Of a stretch of 64,000 nucleotides of DNA, positions 28,219 through 37,060 are shown piece by piece. Position 1 is the stretch's first letter. Every line of letters begins with the position of its first letter. This DNA is from Yersinia hibernica. Its GTDB lineage: Bacteria > Pseudomonadota > Gammaproteobacteria > Enterobacterales > Enterobacteriaceae. The stretch lies in assembly GCF_004124235.1 (NCBI RefSeq), contig NZ_CP032487.1, positions 4,154,001-4,218,000 on the forward strand, read 5' to 3'. The notes beneath the pieces are model-generated. The model did not search any database. It was not told the DNA's origin and saw only the letters and a program-made list of their open reading frames with translations. Both the position numbers and the translations under genes were made by a program.

Positions 28219-29037
28219 ATGTTTTTATCACGAGAACTAAAATCGTTCATATCTGTTGCTGAAGAAAAGTCAATAAAGGTAGCAGCGGAACGTCTGAATT
28301 TAAGCCCTCCGGCTGTATCTTTCATGCTAAAAAAAATGGAGGATCGATTAGAAATAAAGCTCTTTAAATATAAAAATGGATCTATGGAAATGTCACGTGA
28401 TGCTTTTATGTTATATAAAGACTTATCAAGTCATTATCACGGACTATGCGAAATAGAAAGCAAGATATCAAGCAAGAGTAAGAGTATAAATATCTATCTT
28501 GATAAAGAACTGTTCTTTCTAGTTGACATGATTAGGTGCTATTTCATGGCACTTGATATAAGTGTAAAAGTGAATTTTTCTAATACACTATCTAGTCCGG
28601 TAGATTTGAGCATTAGAAGAACCATTAGTGACGAGAACGAGAACTGGAATAACACTGATTTACTTGAAATTAAATTTAGTCTAATCAAAAAGGTTGGTAA
28701 AGAATCTAATTTAATGGTGCTTAACCCCAGATTCAGTGATGTTAGTGTTTTTCATGAATTAAAAAATGAAGTAATAAAAAAACATGGAGTTAAAGAAGTA
28801 ATGTTTATTGATGATTTTCATTACCTGGTTGAGATGGTATCAACTGGGTTAGCAGTCTCGGTACTTCCCAACATCAGCAACTTTTCGAAGTCCATCAATC
28901 AAAACTCGATAGAATTTGAGTTGAAAGAGCTTGATCTTAGACAGACGATATATCTAAGTAGCGCCAAAGTAAAATGTCCATCTTTGAAATTAATAATATC
29001 TGATTTCATTGTTAATCTTAAAGATAGATGTAACTGA
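28219..29037 (+). CDS. Island-borne LysR-type regulator
   Basis: A 272-residue LysR-type regulator, AT-rich and divergent. The HTH is SFISVAEEKSIKVAAERLNLSPPAVSFMLKKMEDRL at the N-terminus; the effector half is shorter than usual and only weakly conserved. GAGG is six bases before ATG 28219. Lying between the lysis cassette and the chitinase genes, it recalls ChiR of Serratia and the TcaR-type regulators of Yersinia Tc islands, so control of cassette and cargo is inferred. Direct targets are unknown. Confidence 0.8.
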   Translation: MFLSRELKSFISVAEEKSIKVAAERLNLSPPAVSFMLKKMEDRLEIKLFKYKNGSMEMSRDAFMLYKDLSSHYHGLCEIESKISSKSKSINIYLDKELFFLVDMIRCYFMALDISVKVNFSNTLSSPVDLSIRRTISDENENWNNTDLLEIKFSLIKKVGKESNLMVLNPRFSDVSVFHELKNEVIKKHGVKEVMFIDDFHYLVEMVSTGLAVSVLPNISNFSKSINQNSIEFELKELDLRQTIYLSSAKVKCPSLKLIISDFIVNLKDRCN

Positions 29038-29057
29038 AGTTAAAAAAATCCAATTAG

Positions 29058-29137
29058 ATGCTTATTGCAAATAATGAGAGTCAGTGTTTTTACTGATAGA
29101 TAGGGGGATAATCAGACTAGAATCGTCTCAATATTAA
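29058..29137. repeat. Direct repeat copy A (IS6-like right-end sequence)
   Basis: About 80 bp matching 32176-32252 at roughly four positions in five (ATGCTTATTGCAAATAATGAG against ATGCTTGTTGTAAATAATGAG, and the shared end AATCGTCTCAATATTAA). Read on the minus strand the outer end is TTTGCAATAAGCAT, similar to the IS6-type right terminal repeat. Both copies lie just downstream, on the minus strand, of transposase remnants, so I interpret them as right-end sequences of one element family. Confidence 0.6.
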
Positions 29138-29153
29138 AGAGACGATTAATAAA
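29121..29153 (+). terminator. Hairpin after the island LysR gene
   Basis: AATCGTCTC (29121-29129) and GAGACGATT (29139-29147) form a perfect 9-bp stem followed by AATAAAAAT. The left arm is shared with the second repeat copy at 32236-32244, but the right arm is not. Confidence 0.5.
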
Positions 29154-29450
29154 AATACAGTCCTGTCCGATACCCAAAAATCAGATTCATCACGACATAA
29201 AAAACATCAAATTCACCTTTCTTTTCAAATCTCTGGAGTGTTGACCGTGCCCGTTCAGGGCATTTAAAACCACTCGTCGCTCCCACTCATTTTTTGATAG
29301 GTGCATAGTCCGATTCTATCCGATGGTCGAAAGACTTTATTTGCCGTTATTTCACTGCATATCGCAGTTTTTCTTCTTTGACTAAACGGCCCGATAGGGT
29401 AGCGGTATAACGAACATTTGCCGGTATTTGGCGTTTCTAGTTGCATCAAG
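29150..29450 (-). pseudogene. IS6-like transposase remnant, C-terminal part
   Basis: On the minus strand one frame reads RIESDYAPIKK, a stop, then VGATSGFKCPERARSTLQ and FEKKGEFDVF. This matches the C-terminal part of IS6/IS240-type DDE transposases (the DDE glutamate in the xE.DH/DYxxxK region, then GFKSxxRAxxTLxGxE and RKGQ). Upstream sequence (to 29450) contains further degraded transposase frames. The gene is interrupted by stops and lacks its N-terminal half. Confidence 0.6.
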
Positions 29451-29593
29451 TCAATTTATTTATTTCGTGAAATAAAATAATCAGTGTTGTAGAGAAATCA
29501 TTACTAATAAATAATCCATCTCGAGAATTATAGATACTTATATAACTCAAACATTACGAGTCATAACAAATAAAATTTTAATAAGGGGTTTCA

Positions 29594-30700
29594 ATGAAAG
29601 ACAATATCGTTATGGGATTTTGGCATAACTGGCCAACAGAGTCGGGCAGTGGATATAAAGGCGGTCGATTCAAGGAAATGGATTTGACCAGCATTCCACT
29701 AAATTACAATGTAATTGTTGTTGCGTTTATGAAAGTAATTGACGGTAGCAACGATCATATTCCAGACTTTCGTCCTTATAAATATACTGATATTGAATTC
29801 CGTCAACAAATTGACACGTTACATAGTCAAGGTCGTAAAGTTCTTATTTCTCTCGGTGGCGCAGATGCTGACATTGTCATGCATAATGGTGATGAAGTTG
29901 CACTGGCTGAGCGTATTAAACAACTTAGCGATAAGTTTGGCTTTGACGGTTTAGATATCGATCTGGAGCAAAAAGCTATCACTGCTGGTAACAATCAGAA
30001 AGTTATTCCTGCTGCTTTACGTATGGTTAAAGACCATTATAAGTTACAAGGGAAAAATTTCATTATCAGCATGGCACCTGAATTCCCATACCTGCAAAAA
30101 GGACGCGAGTACGAAGAATATATTATTAATCTAGAAGGCTATTACGACTTTATTGCGCCACAGTTCTATAATCAAGGCGGTGATGGCGTTTGGGTTGATA
30201 ATATAGGCTGGCTGGCACAAGATAATAACCAGAATAAAGCTGATTTTCTCTATTATCTATCTGAAAGTATTGTTACCGGCACCCGTAATTTCATTAAGAT
30301 CCCAAGTGACAAATTTATTATCGGTTTGCCTTCTAATAATGATGCAGCTGCAACTGGCTACGTTATTAATGCAGAAGATGTGAAAGAAACATTTTTACGC
30401 CTGCAAAGTGCCGGGCTGCCCATCCGTGGATTAATGACCTGGTCTATAAATTGGGATGCTGGCACTAACAGCGCCGGGAAAGATTACAACTGGGAATTTA
30501 TTAATCGCTTCGGTTACCTGACAGAAAATAATGTCGTACCAGAACCGGTTGAAAATAATTGGGTTGCCAATGTGCGTTATGAAGATGGTGCCCGAGTGTT
30601 ATGGAATGGCATCGTATATAGCTGCGTAATGCGTCATGAGTCCAATATTTATTGGACTCCGGAAAAGGCGGCCTCTTTGTGGAATATAGGCTCTAATTAA
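29594..30700 (+). CDS. Leaderless GH18 chitinase with C-terminal CBM5/12
   Basis: A 368-residue glycoside hydrolase family 18 chitinase. The SxGG-type motif LISLGGA (about 84-90), the catalytic DGLDIDLE with Glu125, the APQFYNQ barrel motif and MTWSINWD are intact. Residues about 322-368 form a chitin-binding CBM5/12 (WVANVRYEDG...WNGIVYSCVMRH...LWNIG). There is no N-terminal signal peptide (MKDNIVMGFWHNW). In Serratia, ChiB and ChiC likewise lack cleaved signals and exit through the holin/endopeptidase system. AAGGGG precedes ATG 29594. It is likely co-transcribed with the LPMO gene 23 bases downstream. Confidence 0.9.
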   Translation: MKDNIVMGFWHNWPTESGSGYKGGRFKEMDLTSIPLNYNVIVVAFMKVIDGSNDHIPDFRPYKYTDIEFRQQIDTLHSQGRKVLISLGGADADIVMHNGDEVALAERIKQLSDKFGFDGLDIDLEQKAITAGNNQKVIPAALRMVKDHYKLQGKNFIISMAPEFPYLQKGREYEEYIINLEGYYDFIAPQFYNQGGDGVWVDNIGWLAQDNNQNKADFLYYLSESIVTGTRNFIKIPSDKFIIGLPSNNDAAATGYVINAEDVKETFLRLQSAGLPIRGLMTWSINWDAGTNSAGKDYNWEFINRFGYLTENNVVPEPVENNWVANVRYEDGARVLWNGIVYSCVMRHESNIYWTPEKAASLWNIGSN

Positions 30701-30723
30701 TTATTATTTAAATGGAAAATATT

Positions 30724-32091
30724 ATGAACGGAATTATTACTGAAAAGAAAAAGTCGCCTAACCTGCGACACGGCCACGTTTTTTCACCGAAATCACGTGC
30801 CTACTTTGCCTGGGAAAAAGGCCAGATTGATACAGGTATGTTGAACCAGCGTGAAGCAGGTAAATTCTTCCCTGCATTGGTTAGTGGTCTGGCAGATACT
30901 CTGGCTGCCACTGATACGCTGAGCTCATTGCCTCCGCGTGATGGAGAAATAGCGAGCGCCAATCAGATGAATGGCAACATGCTTGACCAACCAGGTACTC
31001 ACTGGGAAAAACACAACGTGGAATCCAGTCAACTATTACCTATTAGCTGGTCCTACAGTGCTCAGCATGCAACTCGTCGCTGGAACTACTTCATCACTCG
31101 TAAAGATTGGGATCCAAACCTGCCATTGAGCCGTGCACAGTTTGAAGATACACCGTTCTATCAGGTTCAACTGAGCGAACAACCTTTCTGGGAGTACGGT
31201 GCGGCACTGAATCCACCTAATCCAACCGAGCATAAAATCATGCTACCGGAACGTGTTGGTTACCATGTTATTCTGGCAGTTTGGGAGGTAGCGAACACCG
31301 GTAATGCGTTTTATCACGTTATCGACCTGAACTTCGTAGGGGGTAATGTCACCCCTGAACCTGTTGCACCGGCTGGATTACGCTGTACTGGTGTGACGAC
31401 AAGCAGTGTTTCTCTTGCTTGGAGTGCGCCTTCTGTACCTACAGCTTCTTACCGTATTTACCGCAACGGTACATTGATTGGTTCACAGACAGCGACAACC
31501 TTTACCGACAGTGCTCTGACAGAAAATACACGATTTGACTATCAATTATCCAGTGTTGACGCGTCAGGTACAGAATCTGCGCTAAGTGAAGTTCTGTCGG
31601 TCACGACGCTCTCTACTGATGCCGTTGATGCCCCACCGTCGGCGCCAGCTAACCTGCATAGTATGGAAATAACCACAGAAAGTGTAAGCCTGATGTGGGG
31701 GGGAGCACAGTTCGGAGAGCGTGTTCAGGCTTATATCATTTATCGTGAAGGCGACGAGGTTGCTCGTGTTGAACGGAGCCAGCTGACTTATAAAGATAAA
31801 GAGTTACAGGCGAACACTCGCTATCGCTACTTTGTTGCAGCTGTTGATGTGCAAGGTCGTCTCTCAGTGCCGAGTAACGTTTTGACTATTACCACGGATG
31901 CTGAGCAAGAAGTGATCCCAGAACCGGTACCGGAAGGTTATCGCGCATGGGCATTGGGGGAAACTTATGCTGCGGCTGAAGTCGTCAAACATAATGACCT
32001 TTTGTGGTCTTGTCTTCAGGGCCACATCGCCTGGGTTGATAGCTGGGCTCCAGGAGCTTCAGATTCAACCACCCTGTGGCAAAGAGCTTAA
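30724..32091 (+). CDS. AA10 lytic polysaccharide monooxygenase lacking a signal peptide
   Basis: A 455-residue chitin-active copper LPMO. The AA10 domain spans about 16-205: the first histidine-brace residue His16 in RHGHVFSPKSRAY, the second His115 in SAQHATRRWNYFITR, and axial Phe196 in NAFYHVIDL. Two fibronectin type III domains follow (about 216-302 and 313-398) and a CBM5/12 (about 408-455, ending LWQRA). The brace needs His16 at the amino terminus, yet residues 1-15 (MNGIITEKKKSPNLR) are no signal peptide. GGAAAA supports ATG 30724; ATG 30712 adds four residues. Confidence 0.88.
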   Translation: MNGIITEKKKSPNLRHGHVFSPKSRAYFAWEKGQIDTGMLNQREAGKFFPALVSGLADTLAATDTLSSLPPRDGEIASANQMNGNMLDQPGTHWEKHNVESSQLLPISWSYSAQHATRRWNYFITRKDWDPNLPLSRAQFEDTPFYQVQLSEQPFWEYGAALNPPNPTEHKIMLPERVGYHVILAVWEVANTGNAFYHVIDLNFVGGNVTPEPVAPAGLRCTGVTTSSVSLAWSAPSVPTASYRIYRNGTLIGSQTATTFTDSALTENTRFDYQLSSVDASGTESALSEVLSVTTLSTDAVDAPPSAPANLHSMEITTESVSLMWGGAQFGERVQAYIIYREGDEVARVERSQLTYKDKELQANTRYRYFVAAVDVQGRLSVPSNVLTITTDAEQEVIPEPVPEGYRAWALGETYAAAEVVKHNDLLWSCLQGHIAWVDSWAPGASDSTTLWQRA

Positions 32092-32101
32092 CTGGTAATT
32101 T

Positions 32102-32137
32102 AAAAGGCTGGCTTATCAATATAGGCCAGCCTTTTCT
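32102..32137 (+). terminator. Chitinase-LPMO terminator
   Basis: AAAGGCTGGC (32103-32112) pairs with GCCAGCCTTT (32125-32134), followed by TCTT, ten bases after the LPMO stop. Confidence 0.85.
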
Positions 32138-32175
32138 TAACTTTACTATAAGAGCTTTAGCCCCATAAATACGAA

Positions 32176-32252
32176 ATGCTTGTTGTAAATAATGAGAGCC
32201 AGTAGTTTTACTTATAGCGGGGATATTAGGCTAATAATCGTCTCAATATTAA
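32176..32252. repeat. Direct repeat copy B (IS6-like right-end sequence)
   Basis: Second copy of the 80-bp repeat at 29058-29137, in the same orientation, placed between the LPMO terminator and a transposase remnant. The minus-strand outer end is TTTACAACAAGCATT. The two copies bracket the chitinase-LPMO pair. Confidence 0.6.
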
Positions 32253-32298
32253 CGAGGGTGGTGTCGTATTAGCGAAGAGGAAAAAACAACGGTGATTA

Positions 32299-32415
32299 TT
32301 ATTTAGGTCGCCAACAGATAAAATTGTTCTGCTGGTGACCATCTGTTGCCAGCAGAAAGCCAATGGTCTGGCCGTCGGTATCAACTGCGCGATACAGATA
32401 TCTCCACCGGCCCCC
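32299..32415 (-). pseudogene. IS6-like transposase remnant, central part
   Basis: The minus strand reads, in one open stretch, WRYLYRAVDTDGQTIGFLL then ATDGHQQNNFICWRPK and stop. The first part is the conserved second-aspartate region of IS6/IS240-family transposases (WxYLYRAVDxxGxTxxFLL). The tail is a frameshifted or deleted end. The C-terminal coding part between here and repeat copy B is missing. Confidence 0.7.
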
Positions 32416-32557
32416 ATAAAGCTAAATATAATATAAATCGGCATCAATTATCAGAAATTTCCTACAAACAAATGGGAGGTTCTTAATGTATTTGTTGCAA
32501 ATTTAATTCAGAATTGTCGCCCTAAAATAACTCTCTTATATTAATCGGACATAATAA

Positions 32558-35370
32558 ATGCTTAAATTCTTTTGGACGAAATCATTTAAAACACCCTCGG
32601 GACGAAAGCACGCGGTGGCGTTACCTCATTCGAGAACGTCTAGCGTCATCGCCTGGGTAAATATTATATTCCAGTTACTATTCCCCTTAAGTCTATCATT
32701 TTCATCCGCAATTGCCGCATCGTCTTCAAATACTTTCGCAATGAATACGGCCACAGAATCTTACACTCTACTTGCCAATGAGAATGTTGATACTGTAGCT
32801 AAGAAATATAATATTTCTGTCGACGAACTAAAAAAATAAATATATATCGCACCTTTTCTAAACCTTTTAATAAATTAACCATTGGGGATGAAATTGATGT
32901 CCCCGGGAAACGTTCTCCATTCGCCATAGACAATGAAAAAAATAATAACACGGATATTTCACAAGAGAATAAATTTGCCAGCCATACCTTGTCTGGGGCT
33001 GCGGCACTGACGAGTGACAATACCGTCAATGCGGGGAAACAAATACTTCGCTCAGCGGCTAATAATGAATTCAATAGTTCAGCACAACAGTGGCTGAATC
33101 AGTTCGGTACTGCGCGCGTAGAAATGAATCTTGATGATGAGTTTAAGCTGGATGGTAGTGCTATAGATGTACTGCTCCCACTCTATGACAATCAGCAATC
33201 AATACTCTTTACTCAACTGGGCGTTCGAAATAAAGACAACCGCAATACCGTCAATATTGGTGCTGGTGTGCGCACCTTCCATAATAATTGGATGTACGGT
33301 ATGAACACTTTCCTTGATAAGGATATTACCGGTAAAAATCAACGCATTGGTGTTGGGGCTGAAGCCTGGACCGATTACCTGAAATTATCCGCTAACAGCT
33401 ATATCGGTACCACCGATTGGCATCAGTCACGTGATTTTGCTGATTATGACGAGCGCCCCGCCAATGGCTATGATGTCCGGGCCGAAGCCTATTTACCGTC
33501 TCACCCCCAATTGGGTGGCAAAGTTATGTATGAACAATATCGTGGTGATGAAGTCGCGTTGTTTGGTAAAGATGCTCGGCAGAAAGATCCTCATGCCATT
33601 ACGGCTGGTGTGAATTACACCCCTATTCCATTAGTGACTATCGGCGTTGAGCATCGTGCCGGTAAAAGCAGTAACAATGACAGCAGCATTAACTTTCAGT
33701 TGAACTACCGCCTGAACGAATCTTGGCAATCCCATATCAATCCATCAGCCGTGGCGGCAACACGCACCCTGGCAGGTAGCCGCTATGATTTAGTTGAACG
33801 TAACAACAACATTGTGATGGACTATCAAAAACAAGAACTGCTACGGCTAACGCTCCCAGCCAGCATCCATAATGATGCAGGAATGACGGTGAATATAACT
33901 GCTGATGTCGCCACTAAATATGGGCTTGACCATATTAAATGGGACAGTCCAGCATTAATCGCGGCGGGAGGGAGTATCAAACAGCTGTCTACACAGGTAC
34001 TACAAATCACATTACCACTTTCAGTACCTAACAGCAGTAACCGCTATCCTCTTACTGCTGTTGCTTATGATATTAAAGGCAATGTTTCTAATCAGGCTAA
34101 AACACTAATTAATGTAAATACTCAAAGTGTGACTAATTCTGCCCTTGGAGCAGAGCCTCAAACCTTACCTGCCAATGGCAGTGCTACAAGTGAAATTATC
34201 ATCAAACTCCGTGATAATAATTCAAAACCTATCAGTGGAATGAGTGAGAAACTGGCTCTTTCAATGAACTTTGCTACTGATAGTGGTTCACAAAACTTGC
34301 GTAATACTGATATTCAAGAACAGTTACGTTTAGATGAAGTCATTACTGAAATTTCTCCCGGTGATTATCGGACAGTGCTCACAGCCGGTACACGAGCAGG
34401 GAATGTAACGATTACAAGTAGTTTGGGATCGCAGTCCTTGGACTCGACGGTTGTGACCTTGACTCAGGACACAGTGGTAGGGAATAACTCCAGTCTGACG
34501 GTGGCTCCGTCGACTATCGTGGCCAACGGTAGCGATGCCGCAACCCTGACATTCACGGCGCAGGGTGCAAACAACAATCCCATCCGCGGCCTGGCGGTGA
34601 CCTTTGCTTTGAGTGGTGCGGCGGCCCCCGGTAGCACAGTCGGCCCCACCACCGATAACGGTAACGGCACTTACACCGCCAATCTGACCGGCCAAAATGA
34701 CGGCGTGGTCACTGTCGTCCCCAAAGTAGCAGAAATCCCTGTCACTGGCGCGGCCAACAGCAAGGTGGTGACCTTAACTTCCCCGGATACTATTACCGGT
34801 ATCGTGGCGAACGGCCATACATTCGCAGTCGATGCTGGCTTCCCAACGACGGGTTTCGCGGGGGCCAAATTCCAAATGATGATTAACGGGAATACGACCA
34901 AAAACAGTGATTATAACTGGAGCTCTGATAACATTTCGTTGGTGTCAATTGATACTACAGGGAGTGTAACATTCCGTGATCCGGCGAATGCACCATCGTC
35001 AGAGATTAAGATCACAGCAAATCCTAAGGCTGGAGGAAGTGCATTAAGCTACACCTTTAGAATTACTGATTGGTTTTCTGACAAAATGTATGGCACCCAT
35101 ACTAATCAAGTGGCAAGAGATACCTGTCAAGATGCCGGGAAGAATCTCCCGCCGTTAAATAAATTAACCAATGGTCACTATACTCGAGGGATTGGTTCAT
35201 TGTGGGCTGAATGGGGCAACTTAAGGGATAATTTCGGCTTTTACAACACGCTATGGGCATCGAATTCTTCCGGTACTAACTACGGGGGTATAGATTCAGA
35301 TAGTGGTATTAGTTGGTATCGAAGTGCAAGTAGCAGCTATCAAGGTTGGATATGCTGGGAGGCTTTATAA
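32558..35370 (+). pseudogene. Invasin/intimin-like inverse autotransporter interrupted at an A7 tract
   Basis: Frame one (32558-32839) encodes a long signal peptide (ending AIAAS near residue 55) and a LysM domain beginning YTLLANENVDTVAKKYNIS, then stops right after an A7 run. From 32833 the next frame (-1) continues the LysM (KKINIYR...LTIGDEIDVP) and runs open to 35370: an inverse-autotransporter beta-barrel (about 33060-33790), Ig-like Big_1 domains (one near 34480-34780), and a C-terminal C-type-lectin-like domain with DTCQDAGKNLP and ICWEAL. One additional A restores a single protein of about 937 residues. It could be broken, phase-variable or frameshift-decoded; family members are outer-membrane adhesins. 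Confidence 0.8.
32830..32836 (+). other. A7 slippery tract at the frame junction
   Basis: Seven A follow CT in the frame CTA AAA AAA TAA, so the heptamer has the A AAA AAA arrangement of a -1 slip site, and the zero-frame stop comes immediately after. Polymerase slippage adding one A, replication slippage to A8, or ribosomal -1 frameshifting would all join the two invasin frames. Confidence 0.75.
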
Positions 35371-35393
35371 GCTGACCATTGTTGAATGGTCGG

Positions 35394-35450
35394 TTATTTA
35401 GGTCGCCGCCAGAAAAACTATTTTGCCGGGGGCAAAACGTCCCCGCGCAG
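35394..35450 (-). pseudogene. Short IS6-like remnant after the invasin-like gene
   Basis: TTATTTAGGTCGCC at 35394-35407 is identical to 32299-32312, and the next 25 bases are recognisably related (CAGAAAAACTATTTTGCC against CAGATAAAATTGTTCTGC). On the minus strand both end a frame in RPK and stop. This is a third, very short remnant, bracketing the invasin-like gene with the copy at 32299. The rest of 35371-35699 has no gene that I can support. Confidence 0.45.
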
Positions 35451-35699
35451 ATCAAGGGTTCTGCTACAGCCAGATAATATGCTGTTTTCTTTGGTTAGAG
35501 GTTTTAAAGACTGAACAAGAGCATCATTGTTTTTCAGGTTCTTGCTGAAGAAAGCGGCTATCCGATAAACGAAAGTAAAGGTAGAAAATACCATTGCGAC
35601 GGAACGTATAAGGAAGAGAACAAAAGTTGATGTATCCCATCATGTATCCCACTCAATGTGAAATGCAGACGGGACACACCAACTCATTGTTTTTAAAGA

Positions 35700-36079
<380 letters not shown>

Positions 36080-36104
36080 GCGGCGGATTATAGCCACGTT
36101 GCGG

Positions 36105-36998
36105 CTAAATGTCATCTTCCGCTTGCACTTGAGCACCCTCTTGCTGTTCAAGTGCATACTTATAAAGCGCATTCTTTTTCACGCCATGAATTTCAGCAGC
36201 CAAGGCAGCGGCTTTTTTCAGTGGCAACTCTTGTTGCAACAGCGCTAGAGTGCGCAAAGCCGCAGCGGGCAGTGCATCATCAGCCTGCACTTTATGGCCT
36301 TCGACAATCAACACCATTTCACCACGGCGGCGGGTTTCTTCCTCTTGCACCCAGGCCAATAACTCCCCCACCGGTGCGCCATGGATAGACTCCCAGGTTT
36401 TGGTGAGCTCACGGGCCAGTACCACATAGCGTTGTGGGCCAAGTACGGTTACCATGTCCTGTAAACTTTCCAACAAGCGGTGAGTTGATTCGTAGAAGAT
36501 CAGTGTTCGAGGTTCCTCAATCAGCGCTTGCAGGGTATCCTTACGTCCTTTGGTTTTCGCAGGCAGGAAGCCTTCGTAGCAAAAACGATCTGAGGCAATA
36601 CCGGCGGCGCAAAGTGCTGTAATTGCCGCACACGCCCCCGGTAGGGGCACAACTCGGATGCCAGCTTCACGGCAACGGCGCACTAAATGGTAGCCCGGAT
36701 CGTTGATAAGTGGTGTACCTGCATCTGAAACCAGCGCAATACTCTGGCCCTCTTGCAGTTTCGCCAGTAAATGATCGGCTTTTTGTTGTTCGTTGTGGTC
36801 ATGAAGTGCAAACAGGCGGGCGTTGATCGCGAAATGCTGTAACAGCAACCCTGTATGACGTGTGTCTTCAGCCGCAATCAAATCAACGCCTTTCAGTACC
36901 TCTAACGCCCGGTGGGTAATATCCCCTAAATTACCGATTGGGGTAGGTACCACATAAAGCGTAGATGCAGAAATCACTGCTCGATCTGGTTGATTCAT
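36105..36998 (-). CDS. rsmI: 16S rRNA (cytidine-1402 2'-O)-methyltransferase RsmI
   Basis: A 297-residue SAM-dependent tetrapyrrole-methylase-fold enzyme that 2'-O-methylates C1402 in the 16S rRNA decoding centre. Motifs are [49 protein letters not shown] and [16 protein letters not shown]. The C-terminal helical tail matches E. coli RsmI (YraL). It is divergent from lpoA with a 62-base spacer. Confidence 0.97.
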   Translation of the reverse strand: MNQPDRAVISASTLYVVPTPIGNLGDITHRALEVLKGVDLIAAEDTRHTGLLLQHFAINARLFALHDHNEQQKADHLLAKLQEGQSIALVSDAGTPLINDPGYHLVRRCREAGIRVVPLPGACAAITALCAAGIASDRFCYEGFLPAKTKGRKDTLQALIEEPRTLIFYESTHRLLESLQDMVTVLGPQRYVVLARELTKTWESIHGAPVGELLAWVQEEETRRRGEMVLIVEGHKVQADDALPAAALRTLALLQQELPLKKAAALAAEIHGVKKNALYKYALEQQEGAQVQAEDDI

Positions 36999-37060
36999 TG
37001 TTTCATCCGAATTACCGATTTAATATTGAGCATCTTGAAAAAAACATCACTGGATACAGT

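Noticed and set aside
29062..29080. Fur-box-like sequence AATAATGAGAGTCAGTGT in the repeat copies
   Set aside because: It matches the Fur consensus at 13 of 18 positions by my count, the second copy is worse, and neither lies close before an iron gene. It is better explained as part of the IS-type right end.
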